Shown piece after piece: positions 6,323 through 9,002 of a DNA stretch of 9,002 bases. Where the stretch lies: NCBI GenBank assembly GCA_003650255.1, contig QMOP01000041.1, positions 1 through 9,002 on the forward strand, read 5' to 3'. The stretch comes from Caldisericota bacterium. GTDB lineage: Bacteria; CG03; B21-G15. Within the stretch, counting starts at the first letter, position 1. Every line of letters starts with the position of its first letter. The position numbers and the translations under genes were made by a program. The notes beneath the pieces were generated by a model. The model worked only from the letters and a program-made list of their open reading frames with translations, made no database searches and had not been told where the DNA came from.

Positions 6323-7874
6323 GTCAGATGTTTTAGTAATAGGAAGTGGTCTTTCAGGGATTTATTTTTCTCTTCTTTTTCCTTCTGAATACAGGGTAAA
6401 CATTATAACCAAAGATAAAATAATTACCTCAAGCAGTTTTCTCGCTCAAGGTGGTATAGCGTCTGTTTATTTAAGGAGAGATTCGTTTGAAAAGCATATA
6501 GGTGATACTTTAAAGGCAGGATGTTTTTTGAATAAAAGGAATGTTGTTGAGATGGTTGTAAGAAATGCTCCCTTTCATATAAAGAAACTTGAAGATTTCG
6601 GTGTAAAATTTACGAAGAAAGGAAAGGGTTATGATCTTCATATTGAAGGTGGTCATTCTGAAAGGAGGATTTTTCATGTTAAGGATTATACTGGAAGAGC
6701 AATAATTGAAAGGTTGCTTGAAAGTTTATATGAAAAAAGAAATGTAAAAATTTTTGAGAATCATATGGCAGTGAATTTGCTTATAAAAGGAAAAAGATGT
6801 TATGGAGCATATGTTCTTGATATAAAAGAAGGAGGTGTCAAAAAATTTACTTCAAAATTTACAGTAATTGCAACAGGTGGAATGGGAAAGATTTATCTTT
6901 ATACATCAAATCCAGATACGGCAACAGGTGATGGAATTGCAATGTGCTGGAGATCAGGTGCAAGAGTTGCAAATATGGAGTTTATACAGTTTCATCCAAC
7001 AATCCTTTATCACTTAAAGGAGAGAAATCTTCTTATATCTGAAGCAGTAAGAGGGGAAGGAGGAAAACTTCTTACAAAAAGTGGAAAGGAGTTTATGAAG
7101 AAATATCACCCAGATGGAGAACTTGCTCCAAGGGATGTTGTTGCAAGGGCAATAGATGAAGAGTTAAAGAAGACAGGAGATGATTATGTTCTACTTGATA
7201 TTTCCTGGAAAGGAAGGAGTTTTGTAAAAAAGAAGTTTCCATATTTATATAGAAGATTGAAGGAACTTGGTATTGATATGACAAAGGAACCAATTCCAGT
7301 TGTTCCTGCTGTACATTACAGTTGTGGAGGAGTTTATGTGGATGAAAATGGAAAAACAGATATAGATGGACTTTATGCAATAGGTGAGGTTTCCTATACA
7401 GGACTTCATGGAGCAAATCGTCTTGCTTCAAATTCTATTCTTGAATGTCTTGTTTTTTCAAAAAATGCGAGTGAGAGTATAAGGAATGAGATTAAAGAGA
7501 AAGTAAAGATTCCTCATTTTCCTCCATGGAATCCTGGAAATGCAAAAGATCCTGATGAGCTTGTTGTTATTTCACATCTCTGGGATGAGATAAGAAGGAT
7601 TATGTGGAACTATGTTGGAATTGTTAGAACTAATAAAAGGCTTGAAAGGGCTTATGGTAGAATTAAATTTCTTTTAAAGGAGATAAATAAGTATTACTGG
7701 GATTTTATAATAAATAAGGATTTAATAGAGTTGAGAAATATTTCAATTGTCTCTTTCCTTGTAATAAGAAGTGCAATGAAGAGGAAAGAATCAAGAGGAC
7801 TTCATTACAATCTTGATTATCCATTTATGAGAAAAGAGTTTGAGAAAGAAACTATTTTAAGGAAAAAGAGTTAA
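6300..7874 (+). CDS. nadB: L-aspartate oxidase
   Basis: This FAD enzyme oxidises L-aspartate to iminoaspartate, the first step of de novo NAD synthesis. The N-terminal dinucleotide-binding fold has VLVIGSGLSG (11-20), then SSFLAQGGIASVY (45-57). Catalytic and substrate residues expected from the E. coli enzyme are visible: E116 in HIEGGHSERR, H232 in EFIQFHPT, R278 in LAPRDVVARAID, H339 in VPAVHYSCGG and R374 in GANRLASNS. The last part has the usual helical C-terminal domain (about 420-495) and the SRGLHYNLDYP motif (498-508). HYSCGG and GLHGANRLASN favour NadB over the related fumarate reductase and succinate dehydrogenase flavoproteins. The length, 524 residues, is normal. The start is uncertain: TTG 6300 gives MKFKVEIESDVLVIG, while GTG 6312 would shorten it by four residues; neither has a strong ribosome binding site. 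nadA and nadC are not in view. It touches the next gene with no gap. Confidence 0.95.
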   Translation: MKFKVEIESDVLVIGSGLSGIYFSLLFPSEYRVNIITKDKIITSSSFLAQGGIASVYLRRDSFEKHIGDTLKAGCFLNKRNVVEMVVRNAPFHIKKLEDFGVKFTKKGKGYDLHIEGGHSERRIFHVKDYTGRAIIERLLESLYEKRNVKIFENHMAVNLLIKGKRCYGAYVLDIKEGGVKKFTSKFTVIATGGMGKIYLYTSNPDTATGDGIAMCWRSGARVANMEFIQFHPTILYHLKERNLLISEAVRGEGGKLLTKSGKEFMKKYHPDGELAPRDVVARAIDEELKKTGDDYVLLDISWKGRSFVKKKFPYLYRRLKELGIDMTKEPIPVVPAVHYSCGGVYVDENGKTDIDGLYAIGEVSYTGLHGANRLASNSILECLVFSKNASESIRNEIKEKVKIPHFPPWNPGNAKDPDELVVISHLWDEIRRIMWNYVGIVRTNKRLERAYGRIKFLLKEINKYYWDFIINKDLIELRNISIVSFLVIRSAMKRKESRGLHYNLDYPFMRKEFEKETILRKKS

Positions 7875-8519
7875 ATGTATGGTAAGGACCATAAAAGGGT
7901 TGCTGAAGAAATTTCAAAAAAGTTAAATCTTTCGGATAAAGAAAAGAATGCTCTTTTAAAAGGGATAATTGAACCAGATATTACAAGGGGAAGGGGAGAG
8001 GCGCATCATTACAGAAAAAAGTATAAGATTTTTGATGAAATTATAAGAGCAAAAAGATATTTTAATCAGGGAGAAAGAATCAAAGCATGTTATCATCTTG
8101 GAAAGGCACTTCATTTTATTCAAGATTCTTTGATAACTGCTGGTGGGAAACATGATTTTATTGAGGAAAGAATTTCGTCTTATAAATTTTATCTTCCAGA
8201 ACCGGAGGAATTATCACTTAAAGAAGTATATTCTCTTATAAAAGAAATGAGGAAATATGATGAGATTAAAAGGATTGTTGATGAAATATTAAGAATTTCA
8301 ATTCTTATTTCATACAATGTATTAAGAAAACATAAATTTGATGATGTAGGGGGCTATAAAAGATCAAAGATTTATTTCTTATTAAGGACTGCTGGACTTA
8401 TACTTCTACCCATTTCCTTTTTTACTTCATATATTTTACTTATTCCTTCCATAATTCTTATAATAATCTTTTCAACAAGTCCCTCATATATTGATTACAA
8501 AATCTGGTATAACATCTGA
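7875..8519 (+). CDS. Zinc-dependent phospholipase C-like protein with C-terminal membrane hairpin
   Basis: This 214-residue protein contains, in the right order, residues that resemble the zinc ligands of the phospholipase C/P1 nuclease fold: H6, D35, H44 or H45, H80-x3-D84 (in LGKALHFIQD) and H93-x3-E97 (in GGKHDFIEE). In the Bacillus cereus enzyme the corresponding pairs are H118/D122 and H142/E146. The residue at the H128 position appears to be Gly, and the N-terminal Trp that the mature enzyme uses as a ligand is absent, so one metal site may be lost. There is no signal peptide, whereas the secreted enzymes have one. Residues about 166-200 form two closely spaced hydrophobic segments, suggesting membrane attachment by the C-terminus. 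The ATG follows the nadB TAA directly, with AAGGAAAAAGAG upstream. It is the last plus-strand gene. Activity and substrate are unknown, and the family assignment rests on motif order. Confidence 0.55.
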   Translation: MYGKDHKRVAEEISKKLNLSDKEKNALLKGIIEPDITRGRGEAHHYRKKYKIFDEIIRAKRYFNQGERIKACYHLGKALHFIQDSLITAGGKHDFIEERISSYKFYLPEPEELSLKEVYSLIKEMRKYDEIKRIVDEILRISILISYNVLRKHKFDDVGGYKRSKIYFLLRTAGLILLPISFFTSYILLIPSIILIIIFSTSPSYIDYKIWYNI

Positions 8520-9002
8520 GTTTTCCATTTTCCAAATATTTTCCCTTTTCCCTCAAGTTTTAAAATCTCTTTTTTAAACCATTCTGGAATTTCTTTTGCT
8601 CTTTTATTTTCAGATTCTGTTCCAGGAAGTGGAATGTAGTAGTGTGCATGAATTCTTCCTCCCAGTTTAACTATCTCTTTAATAATTTTCAAAGTATCAT
8701 TCAAATCCTCTTCATTTTCTTCAGGAAAACCAAATATAAAATCAACCTGTGCTTCAAAGTTTAACTTTTTACAGAGGTAAACAGCATTTAAAATATCAGA
8801 AACGCTATGAGCCCGTTTATAAATTTTTAAAATTCTTTCTGAACCAGATTGAGCTCCAATTATGATTTTCCTGTTATATACAAATTTTTTAATGATTTTA
8901 AGAACATCCTCATCAACATAATCAGGTCTTACTTCAGATGGAAATGTTCCAAAAAATATCTTAGAATTTTTAAAGATTTTTTTAATTCCAGACAAAAGAT
9001 AC
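8495..9002 (-). CDS. Radical SAM protein, C-terminal part (gene runs off the window)
   Basis: The frame is open to the window edge, so the Leu-Ser-Gly at 8995 is internal and the TTG there is not a start. About 168 residues are visible. The segments FFGTFPSEVRPDYV, IIIGAQSGSERILKIYKRAHSV, VDFIFGFPEENEEDLNDTL and HYYIPLPGTE form the C-terminal half of a radical SAM TIM barrel, of the type seen in enzymes with an N-terminal B12-binding domain. The FPSEVRP and GAQSGS motifs recall the B12-binding/radical SAM family named after MJ_1487, a match from memory. The cluster-binding CxxxCxxC motif and any B12 domain would lie to the right, outside the window. The reaction is unknown. It converges on the operon and its stop (TAA, 8497-8495) lies 25 bases inside the phospholipase-like gene. 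Confidence 0.75.
   Translation of the reverse strand, partial: YLLSGIKKIFKNSKIFFGTFPSEVRPDYVDEDVLKIIKKFVYNRKIIIGAQSGSERILKIYKRAHSVSDILNAVYLCKKLNFEAQVDFIFGFPEENEEDLNDTLKIIKEIVKLGGRIHAHYYIPLPGTESENKRAKEIPEWFKKEILKLEGKGKIFGKWKTQMLYQIL

Noticed and set aside
7093..7431. Minus-strand open frame of 112 codons inside nadB
   Set aside because: It is opposite conserved catalytic parts of nadB, and its His/Leu/Gln-rich product is an artefact of the sense codons.
8993..8995. TTG as the start of the minus-strand radical SAM gene
   Set aside because: The frame continues open upstream (Tyr, Leu) to the window edge, and the visible part is only the C-terminal half of the fold, so the true start lies outside.
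1..9002. tRNA, rRNA, CRISPR array, transposase or prophage genes
   Set aside because: Apart from the 57-base gap the window is coding throughout, and I see no repeat-spacer pattern, cloverleaf or transposase motif.
1..9002. Altered genetic code with TGA as an amino acid
   Set aside because: TGA ends mgtE, tgt, yajC, the HD gene, secD, secF and others exactly at family-typical lengths, and Trp is encoded by TGG.

Overview
The window is a tightly packed piece of chromosome from a bacterium. It is AT-rich (roughly one third G+C by eye) and CpG is visibly scarce. Arginine is written almost only as AGA/AGG, and isoleucine often as ATA. The proteins are rich in Lys, Glu and Ile and poor in Gln. 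This pattern suits a thermophilic, probably uncultured bacterial lineage, but no gene here fixes the phylum. TGA is used as an ordinary stop at several gene junctions, so the genetic code is standard.

Positions 1-8519 read as one plus-strand operon. It holds the last codons of an unseen upstream gene, mgtE (Mg2+ channel), tgt (tRNA-guanine transglycosylase), yajC, an HD-domain phosphohydrolase, secD, secF, a two-helix HAMP membrane protein, nadB (L-aspartate oxidase), and a protein resembling zinc-dependent phospholipase C with a hydrophobic C-terminal tail. Neighbouring genes mostly overlap (ATGA or GTGA four-base overlaps at four junctions, longer overlaps at three) or touch, which indicates translational coupling. 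No internal promoter or terminator is visible. At the far right, converging from the minus strand, is the C-terminal part of a radical SAM protein that runs off the window edge and overlaps the end of the operon by 25 bases.

The core is the tgt-yajC-secD-secF block, a familiar bacterial arrangement. YajC, SecD and SecF form the accessory membrane complex that uses the proton or sodium gradient to help complete Sec-dependent protein export. MgtE (Mg2+ supply), Tgt (queuosine in tRNA) and NadB (first step of NAD synthesis) are housekeeping functions without an obvious link to secretion. The HD hydrolase between yajC and secD, the HAMP-only protein after secF and the phospholipase-like protein at the end are the three genes whose job is not clear.

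The one non-coding spot is the 57-base secD-secF gap, the only real gap in the operon. It contains a GC-rich 20-base palindromic element bracketed by perfect 7-base direct repeats (TAAGGTG). This looks like a small inserted, dispersed palindromic repeat. It may have separated secF from a former overlapping start. It is the most unusual item in the window, and I see no clear evidence of a wholly new biological system.
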